Source of the DNA: an uncultured Clostridia bacterium
GTDB taxonomy: Bacteria > Bacillota > Clostridia > Christensenellales > Pumilibacteraceae
Assembly: GCA_947175335.1 (NCBI GenBank)
Contig: CAMWMF010000003.1
Span: 1 to 64,000, forward strand
Reading direction: 5' to 3'
Length of the DNA: 64,000 nucleotides
The notes beneath the pieces are model-generated. The model searched no databases. It worked only from the letters and a program-made list of their open reading frames with translations, and was not told the origin of the DNA. Shown here piece after piece: positions 43,010-50,454 of this stretch (its first letter is position 1; each line of letters starts with the position of its first letter). Made by a program: the position numbers and the translations under genes.

Positions 43010-44166
43010 GTTACTTTATAGAAAGAGGATACACCTCGCTCAATCATGTAGGCGAGGAATTATGCGGCGACCGCGTGGAGTATGCGGTAAACGGCGACGT
43101 GCTTACCGCCGTGCTATGCGACGGCATGGGCAGCGGCGTAAAAGCCAATATTTTGGCAACGCTGTCGTCCAAAATTTTGTGTACTATGCTGTCGGCGGGT
43201 ATACCTATTAAGGATTGTATTGAAACGCTTATCGCGTCGCTGCCCGTGTGTAAGGTGCGTAACGTTGCTTACGCCACTTTTTCGGTGTTTCTTATAAATA
43301 ACGAGGGCAAGGGCGATTTAATAGAATTTGACAACCCCGCAGCTATACTTATCCGCAACGGCGAGGTTAGCGACCTCGACCGCGAAAAGTCGGTCATACT
43401 CGGCAAAAACGTGTACACGACCAAGCTTAATTTGCAAGCGGGCGACGCGGTAATCGTCACCAGCGACGGCGTGGAGCATGCGGGCATAGGTATGATGATG
43501 AATTTCGGCTGGGAGCGCCCGCAAATAAAAGAGTACTTAAAGAGAGTGGTCAAGCCCACAATGTCGGCGCGCGCCATTTCGGCGGCGCTGGCGGGCGAGT
43601 GCAACGAGCTGTATATGTACGAACCCGGGGACGATACCACCGTGTTGGGCATAAAGGTTCGCGAGCATGCCGTTACTTCGGTGTTTGTCGGCCCGCCCAT
43701 CCACAAAGAGGATGACGCGCAGTACGTGGCGGACTTTATGGCTATCCCCGGCAAAAAGGCGGTGTGCGGCGGAACAAGCTCGCAAATCGTCGCGCGCCAG
43801 CTCGGAAAAGAAGTTAGCGCGGCCGTCGATTTCCCCGACAAAGATATCCCGCCCATTGGGTATATAGACGGTATAGACCTTACCACCGAGGGCGTTGTTA
43901 CAATACGCAGGGTGTTGGAGCTGTCCGAAAACTACCTTAACCCCGCCGACACAGATGCGGCTACGCTTAATAAACGCGACGGCGCAACGCTGCTTGCGAA
44001 AATGCTGTTCGAGGACAGCACCGACGTACACTTCTTTGTCGGGCAGTCGCAAAACCACGCGCACGACGGCTTGCCGATAGAAACGCGTATGAAGCTTAAA
44101 CTTGTCGACAAGCTTGCCGACAACCTCAAAAAAATGGGCAAAATCGTCACGGTGCGCTACAACTAA
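43006..44166 (+). CDS. SpoIIE-type PP2C serine phosphatase
   Basis: 386 aa. PP2C metal motifs AVLCDGMGSGVKAN, VTSDGVEHAG and GDDTTVLGIKV are present. Such phosphatases act on anti-sigma-factor antagonists or similar phosphoproteins. The start is TTG 43006 overlapping the hydrogenase stop. The C-terminal 150 residues are an extra domain of unknown role (IHKEDDAQYVADFMAIPG onward). No anti-anti-sigma gene is in the window, so its target lies elsewhere. Confidence 0.9.
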   Translation: MSYFIERGYTSLNHVGEELCGDRVEYAVNGDVLTAVLCDGMGSGVKANILATLSSKILCTMLSAGIPIKDCIETLIASLPVCKVRNVAYATFSVFLINNEGKGDLIEFDNPAAILIRNGEVSDLDREKSVILGKNVYTTKLNLQAGDAVIVTSDGVEHAGIGMMMNFGWERPQIKEYLKRVVKPTMSARAISAALAGECNELYMYEPGDDTTVLGIKVREHAVTSVFVGPPIHKEDDAQYVADFMAIPGKKAVCGGTSSQIVARQLGKEVSAAVDFPDKDIPPIGYIDGIDLTTEGVVTIRRVLELSENYLNPADTDAATLNKRDGATLLAKMLFEDSTDVHFFVGQSQNHAHDGLPIETRMKLKLVDKLADNLKKMGKIVTVRYN

Positions 44167-44198
44167 ACGGTGGCACAACAACCGTATAGAGGATTCTT

Positions 44199-45644
44199 AT
44201 GGAAAACAGATTATTCGATACCACTGTACAAAAGCTTAAATACGAAGTAATTAAAGAGCTTATTATCGCGTACGATAAGGGGCTCGATAACGGCATATTC
44301 CACGACATTCCGATCAAGATCATGCCCGGGCCGCACGCCAGCCTGCGCTGCTGTGTGTACAAGGAGCGCGCCATACTGCAAGAGCGGTTAAAGCTCGCCA
44401 TGGGCGGGGATAAGGATAACCCCAACGTTGTCGAGGTCATAGACATAGCGTGCGACGAATGTCCTGTGGACGGCATATTCGTTACGCCCGCGTGCCGCGG
44501 CTGTATATCCCACCGATGCATAGAAGCGTGCCCCAAAAACGCAATATCCATAGAGGATAAGCATGCGGTTGTCGATAAGTCTAAGTGCATAGAGTGCGGC
44601 AAGTGCACGCAAGCCTGTCCGTACAACGCAATGATATTGCAAAAGCGCCCGTGCGTACTCAGCTGCAAGGCGAATGCCATAAAGGTAAACGCAGACAAAA
44701 AAGCTGTGATTGACGTAAATAAATGCGTGGGCTGCGGCGCGTGCGTGTACCAGTGTCCGTTCGGCGCTATTTCCGACAAGTCCTACATACTCGACGCGCT
44801 GGACATAATCAAAAATTCGGAAAACAACACCAAGTACAAGGTGTACGCAATTATAGCGCCCGCAATCGTCGCACAGTTCAATTACGCGCGTATCGAGCAG
44901 GTAATAACTGGTATGCATAAGCTCGGGTTCAACCAAGTTGTGGAAACCGCACTGGGCGCCGACCTTACGCTAAACGAGGAAGCGGACGAGATTAAGGAAA
45001 AGGGCACGCTCACCACGTCGTGCTGTCCCAGCTTTGTCAAGTATGTGCAAATAAATTTCCCCGACTTATTTAAGTACGTGTCGCACACGCCGTCGCCTAT
45101 GGTTATGGCGGGTAAGCTGATTAAAGCTATGGACCCGACCGCAAAGGTCATATTCGTCGGGCCTTGCACGTCCAAGAAGTTCGAGTACAAGCAGGATACT
45201 GCCAAGGACTACATAGACTGCGTAATTTCGTTCGAGGAATTGCAGGCGTTTTTTGACGCGCGAGGTGTGGACGTATCTACGCTTCCCGACACCTATCTTG
45301 ACAACGCTTCGTACTACGGCAGAATATTCGCGCGCTCGGGCGGCATAACCGAGGGCGTAAAAGCGCTCGCCGCCGAACGCGGCTTCGAGGCGCGTCCTAT
45401 CGCTATGAGCGGGCTTGACGAGTGCCGTAAACAGCTGACGCTGTTAAAGGTGCGTAAATCCCCGTACAACTTCTTCGAGGGTATGGCGTGCGACGGAGGG
45501 TGCGTAAACGGCGCGCTGTGCCTGCACCACGGTCCAAAGAGCCTTACCGACGTAAACAAGTACGGCGAAATGGCAAAGGAAAAAACTGTCGATAATAGTG
45601 TTAAACTATATAAAATGGCAGTAGGCGAAAAAGACGAGGATTAG
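44199..45644 (+). CDS. Monomeric [FeFe] hydrogenase, group B-like
   Basis: 481 aa. A Cys-rich N-terminal part (CDECP, CRGCISHRCIEACP) precedes ferredoxin motifs CIECGKCTQACP and CVGCGACVYQCP. H-cluster motifs are L1 TSCCPSF, L2 VGPCTSKKFE (Gly for the usual Met) and L3 GMACDGGCVNGALC. All H-cluster cysteines are present. The L2/L3 variants fit group B enzymes, whose physiological direction is poorly known. GAGG upstream. It ends at a strong terminator. The maturases HydE/F/G are not in the window. Confidence 0.9.
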   Translation: MENRLFDTTVQKLKYEVIKELIIAYDKGLDNGIFHDIPIKIMPGPHASLRCCVYKERAILQERLKLAMGGDKDNPNVVEVIDIACDECPVDGIFVTPACRGCISHRCIEACPKNAISIEDKHAVVDKSKCIECGKCTQACPYNAMILQKRPCVLSCKANAIKVNADKKAVIDVNKCVGCGACVYQCPFGAISDKSYILDALDIIKNSENNTKYKVYAIIAPAIVAQFNYARIEQVITGMHKLGFNQVVETALGADLTLNEEADEIKEKGTLTTSCCPSFVKYVQINFPDLFKYVSHTPSPMVMAGKLIKAMDPTAKVIFVGPCTSKKFEYKQDTAKDYIDCVISFEELQAFFDARGVDVSTLPDTYLDNASYYGRIFARSGGITEGVKALAAERGFEARPIAMSGLDECRKQLTLLKVRKSPYNFFEGMACDGGCVNGALCLHHGPKSLTDVNKYGEMAKEKTVDNSVKLYKMAVGEKDED

Positions 45645-45672
45645 AATAAAATAAAAAAATTAGGTCAATAAT

Positions 45673-45708
45673 CGACGGCATGAAAACTCTTTATGCCGTC
45701 GTTATTTT
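45673..45708 (+). terminator. Terminator/attenuator overlapping the next start codon
   Basis: CGACGGCAT (45673-45681) pairs perfectly with ATGCCGTCG (45693-45701), followed by ttatttt. It ends the hydrogenase transcript, but its left arm includes the ATG (45680-45682) of the following gene. Confidence 0.85.
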
Positions 45709-46075
45709 ATTTGTCGCAAGTTTGGTGGGTGCTGCTATATGGTTCAGCCCGCTGTGCGGTTTGGGCACGCCTGCGGTTTACGACAACAATGTGCCCGTTG
45801 GCGCGGTCGAGGGATTGTGTTATCCGTCGGACGCGCTTTGTCGTGTGGACTTTTCGGGTAATGAAATGGATATGCATAAGGCGCTCGATTCAATTTTTGC
45901 CGTCACCGTAAAAGAGGTGAAAACGGATGACGGGCTTACAATAGTTTACGCGCTCAGTCCAAGAGTTTGCGCACAGTCGCAGTATTTGCGGTCGGGCGAG
46001 GAGTACAACGTTATGGCGGCATACTCGTCGGGCAGTATAAGTATAGGCACGCCGATACTTTCAGGCTCTTATTAA
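45680..46075 (+). CDS. Small secreted or membrane-anchored protein, unrecognised
   Basis: 131 aa with an N-terminal hydrophobic helix (TLYAVVILFVASLVGAAIWF), then a globular part with three cysteines (GLCYPSDALCRVDF; PRVCAQSQ) and ending GSISIGTPILSGSY. No SD is apparent, and the start codon sits inside the terminator stem, so expression would need read-through and hairpin melting. Host-like codon use supports a real gene. Next gene is the M23 peptidase 66 bases on. No function assigned. Confidence 0.6.
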   Translation: MKTLYAVVILFVASLVGAAIWFSPLCGLGTPAVYDNNVPVGAVEGLCYPSDALCRVDFSGNEMDMHKALDSIFAVTVKEVKTDDGLTIVYALSPRVCAQSQYLRSGEEYNVMAAYSSGSISIGTPILSGSY

Positions 46076-46141
46076 AATTTTACATTTGCCTGTATAACAA
46101 AAAATATGTTGGCAATAATCATCGGTACGGAGGAACAGAAC

Positions 46142-46756
46142 ATGAAAACCTATCATTCTGGAACAAAAGAATCAAAGAGAAACTTTTTTAAGCGGCACAA
46201 ATACGCTTTTGCGTTGATCGTGTCGGTACTGGTTGTTGCCGCAGTAATCGTTTTGGCAGTAGTGTTTACGCTGCCCGAAAAAGATACGCCCGTAGGCGGC
46301 ACCGTTGTGGAACCGCCCAACGTGGACGTAAACAACGACCCTACGATAACCGCACCCATGAACGGCGCTACCGTCGGTATGGATTATGCCGACGACAAGA
46401 TTGTCAAGTGGGACACCCTCGACTTGTGGCAGTGGCATCCCGCGATGGACTTTGTGGGCAGCGGCAACGTGTTTGCTGTAATGGACGGCAAGGTACTTGA
46501 CGTGGAAAAGACCACGGTGGACGGCAACGTCGTAACTATAGAGCACGACGGCGGATATATATCCATATACAAGTCGCTCGGCAACGACATAGCCGTAAAC
46601 AAGGGCGACAACGTTAAGTCGGGCGATAGGATAGGCAGTGCGTCAAGTAGCATGCTTTCCGAGCTCAACACCGGCGCGCACTTGCACTTCGAGCTCAAAA
46701 AGAACGGCAAGTACGTAAATCCCACAACCATTCTCAATATCGAACAAGATAAGTAA
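46142..46756 (+). CDS. M23-family peptidase, SpoIIQ-like
   Basis: 204 aa. One N-terminal TM helix (FALIVSVLVVAAVIVLAVVF) after a basic cytoplasmic stretch, then a LytM domain. The zinc set is complete: HPAMD (HxxxD), and HLHFEL (HxH) near the end, so it could be an active endopeptidase, unlike Bacillus SpoIIQ, which lacks one ligand. GGAGG precedes ATG 46142. In sporulators this protein spans the forespore membrane; a vegetative cell-wall role is the alternative. Confidence 0.85.
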   Translation: MKTYHSGTKESKRNFFKRHKYAFALIVSVLVVAAVIVLAVVFTLPEKDTPVGGTVVEPPNVDVNNDPTITAPMNGATVGMDYADDKIVKWDTLDLWQWHPAMDFVGSGNVFAVMDGKVLDVEKTTVDGNVVTIEHDGGYISIYKSLGNDIAVNKGDNVKSGDRIGSASSSMLSELNTGAHLHFELKKNGKYVNPTTILNIEQDK

Positions 46757-46813
46757 ATTTATTCCTTCTGTTTGCAATACCGGTATCATTCCTCTAAAAA
46801 AGTTTTTCCGTCG

Positions 46814-46838
46814 AAAAGCCCCTATAAAGGGGTTTTTT
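46814..46838 (+). terminator. Terminator of the M23 peptidase gene
   Basis: CCCC (46819-46822) with GGGG (46829-46832) extended by flanking A/T pairs, then TTTTTT. Confidence 0.8.
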
Positions 46839-46842
46839 GCTT

Positions 46843-46970
46843 CTCGGCGGCGTATGCATCGCCGGATACGGGCTACGTTTGGTTCGTCGGTTTGGTCACG
46901 TAGGTGGGGCTACGCTCCCGTCGCCGCCTCACCAACTGCTGCCCGTCTGCGGCGCGCCTTCGCCGCCGAG
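46843..46970. repeat. Large imperfect intergenic hairpin element
   Basis: Perfect 10-bp ends CTCGGCGGCG (46843-46852) and CGCCGCCGAG (46961-46970), with further inner pairs such as GGCTACG/CGTAG. The right part (caccaactgctgcccgtctg ... gattgg) aligns with 48630-48680, indicating one repeat family. Confidence 0.65.
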
Positions 46971-47020
46971 GATTGGCATTTCGTGAGTTAACGGTGTTAA
47001 ATATATGTGCTTGCAAACAC

Positions 47021-47049
47021 TTGATATTTACTACGGATTATGGTATAAT
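47021..47049 (+). promoter_or_regulatory. Promoter of the upstream ORF and dehydrogenase
   Basis: TTGATA 47021-47026, 17-base spacer, TATAAT 47044-47049. ATG of the upstream ORF is 6 bases later. Confidence 0.85.
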
Positions 47050-47055
47050 GATTGT

Positions 47056-47133
47056 ATGTTCGCAGTAGCAATTTTGTATAGGGAAACCGATTTAATTGCA
47101 AATCAATTTGTGAACGTACGGTATTTATTATGA
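47056..47133 (+). CDS. 25-codon upstream ORF, leaderless, coupled to the dehydrogenase
   Basis: Reads MFAVAILYRETDLIANQFVN followed by five residues and TGA. The ATG is 6 bases after a consensus -10, so it would lie at the very 5' end of the mRNA. The TGA overlaps the dehydrogenase ATG as ATGA. The downstream gene has no real SD, so ribosomes finishing this ORF are the likely source of its translation. The peptide shows no recognised motif. Confidence 0.6.
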   Translation: MFAVAILYRETDLIANQFVNVRYLL

Positions 47134-48146
47134 AGGCGTACAGAATTCATGGCCCGCATACGATTAAGCTTGACGAGATGGATGCGTTGCCGGTAGGCGA
47201 CAACTGCATTAAGTTGAAAAATCTTATGTGCGGAATCACTCCTGCCGACGTTGCCGTGTACGACGGTCGCGTGCAAACCAAGTACCCGATTATCCCGCTC
47301 AGGCAATGCGTCGGATTTGTGTCCGAGGTGGGCGCAAACGTTACAAGCATATCGCGCGGCAAGCGCGTTGTGGCGTATCCGCAGGCGAGCTGCCATACTT
47401 GCAAGGCTTGCAAGGAGGGGCATTACAGCGAGTGTGAAAAACCGCTGACTTTCGGCGTGGAGGAAGACGGATTTTTAAGCGATTTCTCCGTAGTGTCGGC
47501 TGACGACGTGTACACTATTCCCGACCGTATTACGGACGCGGAAGCGGTGTTTATCGAGCATATCGCAACAGCGCTCAACGCTATGTCCAAGCTGAACGTA
47601 GAAAAGGGCGACCAAATTGTAATAATGGGCGCGACGGTTGACGGCATAATACTTGCTCAGCTTGCAATGTACTATCAGGCTGTGCCTATCATGGTAGATA
47701 TGCACGAGGATATGCTTAAACTCGCGCAAAAGGCAGGCGTGTACTTTACCGTCAATGCGGTAGACGACAACGTCGTCAAAAAGATACTTGCGCTAACCGG
47801 CGGGCATATGGCAAGCGCGTGCGCATACCTTACCAATTCTCAGCTGCCGCTTCAAAGCGCGTGGGATTATACCGCGGCGCGCGGCAGGGTTGCCGTAATC
47901 GGCAGAAACGGTATGACCGACCTTAACTGCAACGTAAACGGACTGCTGGAAAAGAATATAGATTTGTTTACGGTGACGGATTGCGGCAAAAACTATTCGT
48001 CGGCAATCAACCTGCTTGCCAACCACACGGTATCGGTGGAATCGCTGTACGATAATATAGTATCGTTTAACGACGTTCCTGCGGCTTTCGAGGCATTGCT
48101 TGCCGACCGCGAGGACAATCGCTTCAAAACGCTTATCAAAATTTAA
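47130..48146 (+). CDS. Zinc alcohol dehydrogenase-like (MDR) protein lacking the catalytic GHE motif
   Basis: 338 aa medium-chain dehydrogenase/reductase fold. The structural zinc lobe is intact (CHTCKACKEGHYSEC). The catalytic region keeps the first Cys (NLMCGITPADV), but the GHE motif is replaced (PLRQCVGFVSEVG), so the usual catalytic zinc His/Glu pair is gone. The nucleotide loop is IMGATVDGI instead of GxGxxG. It may be a zinc-free reductase or have a lost or altered activity. Translation appears coupled to the 25-codon ORF. Confidence 0.85.
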   Translation: MKAYRIHGPHTIKLDEMDALPVGDNCIKLKNLMCGITPADVAVYDGRVQTKYPIIPLRQCVGFVSEVGANVTSISRGKRVVAYPQASCHTCKACKEGHYSECEKPLTFGVEEDGFLSDFSVVSADDVYTIPDRITDAEAVFIEHIATALNAMSKLNVEKGDQIVIMGATVDGIILAQLAMYYQAVPIMVDMHEDMLKLAQKAGVYFTVNAVDDNVVKKILALTGGHMASACAYLTNSQLPLQSAWDYTAARGRVAVIGRNGMTDLNCNVNGLLEKNIDLFTVTDCGKNYSSAINLLANHTVSVESLYDNIVSFNDVPAAFEALLADREDNRFKTLIKI

Positions 48147-48176
48147 TTTTTCGACTACTCTGCGGCATAAAAAACT

Positions 48177-48205
48177 TGACATTGCCGATTTTGTAGTGTA
48201 TAATC
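48177..48205 (+). promoter_or_regulatory. Promoter of rpmE
   Basis: TTGACA 48177-48182, 17-base spacer, TATAAT 48200-48205, perfect consensus. Confidence 0.92.
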
Positions 48206-48260
48206 ATTAGGCTAATAACCATACGGAACGATTCGTATGGACAAAAGAGAGGTAAAAACC

Positions 48261-48473
48261 ATGCAACAGAACATTCATCCCGATTACCACGAAGTAACTG
48301 TGGAATGCGCTTGCGGCGCAAAATTCGTAACCGGCTCCACGCAGAAAGGCGACGTGGTCAAGGTTGATATTTGCTCCAAATGCCATCCGTTCTACACCGG
48401 CAAGCAAAAGCAGGCCGAAACGGGCGGACGTATAGCGCGGTTCAACGAGCGTTCGGGCAAATCCGGCAAATAG
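48261..48473 (+). CDS. rpmE: Ribosomal protein bL31 (zinc form)
   Basis: 70 aa; 50S subunit protein bridging to the 30S head. Starts [20 protein letters not shown] with cysteines in CACG and CSKC that bind zinc in the C+ form. ATG 48261 has GAGAGG upstream; an in-frame ATG at 48237 lacks one. Lies upstream of DUF1385-prmC and prfA, the usual clostridial order, but is separated by two terminators. Confidence 0.95.
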   Translation: MQQNIHPDYHEVTVECACGAKFVTGSTQKGDVVKVDICSKCHPFYTGKQKQAETGGRIARFNERSGKSGK

Positions 48474-48481
48474 CTATTTTT

Positions 48482-48514
48482 AAACGGCGGGCTATTTTTA
48501 GCTCGCCGTTTTTC
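48482..48514 (+). terminator. First terminator after rpmE
   Basis: AAACGGCG and CGCCGTTT close a stem extended by GGCTA/TAGCT, then ttt. Confidence 0.85.
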
Positions 48515-48518
48515 TATT

Positions 48519-48545
48519 AAATCGATACTTTGTATCGATTTTTTT
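48519..48545 (+). terminator. Second terminator after rpmE
   Basis: AAATCGATAC-TTT-GTATCGATTT followed by TTTT, a perfect 10-bp stem directly after the first terminator. Confidence 0.85.
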
Positions 48546-48547
48546 GT

Positions 48548-48673
48548 GCGACTGCGCACTCATCGCGTGATACGTACTACGTGCGTCAAGTCGCCTCGGT
48601 TATGTACGTTTATGTACACGCCCGTCGGCGACTTGCCACCAGTTGTCCGTCTGACGCGCGATTGCGCATTCGC
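48548..48673. repeat. Large imperfect intergenic hairpin element
   Basis: Ends GCGACTGCGCA and TGCGCATTCGC pair with one mismatch; GTACGT/ACGTAC and AAGTCGCC/GGCGACTT pairs lie inside. Right part resembles the element at 46843-46970. Sits between the rpmE terminators and the next gene. Confidence 0.6.
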
Positions 48674-48690
48674 TGATTGGTTGATTTTAT

Positions 48691-50454
48691 ATGAGTAAAA
48701 AACATAACGACAACAAATACGACACCACCAAAAAGACGCGCCGCACGTTTATAGGCGGGCAAGCGCTTTTGGAAGGCGTAATGATGCGCGGCAAAACGTC
48801 CGTCGCAATGGCGGTGCGCGCACCCGACGGGGAAATAGAGTTGCGCACCGAGCGGTTGAAACCGCCGTCCAAGGCGAGCAAGATTCCCATCGTGCGCGGA
48901 GTTATTTCCTTTGTCAGCTCGCTTGCAGTGGGCATAAACGCGCTGTTAAAGTCAGCCGAGGTATGCACGCCCGAGGAAGAAGCCCCGTCCAAATCGGCGA
49001 CGGTTATTGCGACTATTTTCGGCGTAGTGCTTGCGGTAGGCTTGTTTATAGGTCTGCCGTTCCTCGCAAAATGGCTTATAGAACGCTATGCCGATTATCA
49101 CGATTTAGTTGTGCTGTCTGTCATAGAGGGGTGCGTTCGGCTTGCGCTGTTTATTTCGTACCTCGCGCTTATAAGGCTTATGAAGGACATTAAGCGTACG
49201 TTTATGTATCACGGCGCCGAGCATAGGACTATCAACTGCTACGAGCGCGGGCTGCCGCTGACCGTGGAAAACGTTCAGTCATGTTCGACTAAACACAACC
49301 GCTGCGGCACTACGTTTATATTCTTTGTCGTAGTGTTTGCGATAATCGTATACGCACTGCTTAATTGGTTGTTTTCGTATTTAACGTCGTTCTCGGCGGT
49401 ATTTTCCAACGGTTTGTTCGCGCTCGCGGTCAGGCTGGCATTGCTGCCGCTTATAGCGGGATTGTCGTACGAGCTTTTGCGCGGACTTGCAATGTTACCC
49501 GACAATAAGTTTACCAATATTATTCGCGCGCCCGGACTGGCGCTGCAAAAGCTGTCCACGTGTATTCCCGACGACGATATGGCAGAGGTTGCCATTGTCG
49601 CATTCAATGCGGTACTGGAATTAGACGAACAGCCCAATAAAGGCACGATAGATTTTTATGAGCGCGATTTTGCTACCGAGCGTAAAAAGCTTGCAGACAA
49701 GCTGCCCGAAAATCCGCAGGATGCCGACTGGATTTACTGCGATATTTTGGAAAAACAGCGCGGCGAACTGGGCGGCGTAGACAAGATTAAAATAGGTCAG
49801 GTAAAAAAGGCTAACGAGTATGCCGATAGGTTGCTTAACGGCGAGCCGCTCGGCTACGTGCTGGGTAACGCCGAGTTCTGCGGCATAAAGCTTGCCGTGG
49901 ATAACCGCGTGCTTATACCTCGGTTCGAAACGGAGGTGCTTGCGGAAGAGGCCGTAAAGCATATTGGTACGAGCGAAATGCGCGTACTCGATTTGTGCAC
50001 CGGCTCGGGCTGCATAGCAGCCGTTATAGCCAAAAACACCGCCGCGCAGGTGGTTGCCGCCGACTTGTCGGATGACGCGTTAGAAGTGGCAAAAGCTAAC
50101 CTGAAAGGCTTGGGTGCGGAAGTTGTCAAGTCGGATATGTTTGCCGGCATAGATGGCAAGTTCGACCTTATTGTAAGCAACCCGCCGTATATTCGCACTG
50201 CGGAAATAGACGGACTGCAAAGCGAGGTCACCGCGCAGCCGCGCTTGGCGCTGGACGGCGGCGAGGACGGACTTGACTTTTATCGCGTAATCGCGAACGA
50301 AACACCTAAGTATTTAACAGACAAAGGCGCAATAATGTTGGAAGTCGGGTACGACCAAGCGCAGCAGGTGTGCGACTTAATGAAAAAAATCGGCACGTGC
50401 CGAGTGATAAAAGATTTGGACGGAAAGGATAGGATAGTAGTATGCGAGAAATGA
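48691..50454 (+). CDS. prmC: DUF1385 membrane protein fused to PrmC release-factor methyltransferase
   Basis: 587 aa. Residues 20-310 are a DUF1385 (YqhQ-like) domain: IGGQALLEGVMMRGK, YHGAEHRTINCYERGLPL and several TM helices. From about 325 the sequence becomes PrmC, which methylates the GGQ glutamine of release factors: DRLLNGEPLGYVLGNAEF, RFETEVLAEE, LDLCTGSGCIAAVIA (SAM site) and SNPPYIRTAE (NPPY). The two are normally adjacent separate genes; here one frame covers both with no stop. The PrmC N-terminal helical domain seems reduced. The start has no clear SD. The stop overlaps prfA (ATGA), its substrate gene. Confidence 0.92.
   Translation: MSKKHNDNKYDTTKKTRRTFIGGQALLEGVMMRGKTSVAMAVRAPDGEIELRTERLKPPSKASKIPIVRGVISFVSSLAVGINALLKSAEVCTPEEEAPSKSATVIATIFGVVLAVGLFIGLPFLAKWLIERYADYHDLVVLSVIEGCVRLALFISYLALIRLMKDIKRTFMYHGAEHRTINCYERGLPLTVENVQSCSTKHNRCGTTFIFFVVVFAIIVYALLNWLFSYLTSFSAVFSNGLFALAVRLALLPLIAGLSYELLRGLAMLPDNKFTNIIRAPGLALQKLSTCIPDDDMAEVAIVAFNAVLELDEQPNKGTIDFYERDFATERKKLADKLPENPQDADWIYCDILEKQRGELGGVDKIKIGQVKKANEYADRLLNGEPLGYVLGNAEFCGIKLAVDNRVLIPRFETEVLAEEAVKHIGTSEMRVLDLCTGSGCIAAVIAKNTAAQVVAADLSDDALEVAKANLKGLGAEVVKSDMFAGIDGKFDLIVSNPPYIRTAEIDGLQSEVTAQPRLALDGGEDGLDFYRVIANETPKYLTDKGAIMLEVGYDQAQQVCDLMKKIGTCRVIKDLDGKDRIVVCEK

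Larger units (their letters stand above)
46757..47020. other. Intergenic region: terminator and large hairpin element, no gene
   Basis: Holds the terminator at 46814-46838 and the structured element at 46843-46970 (separate entries). No coding frame is supported. Confidence 0.6.
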
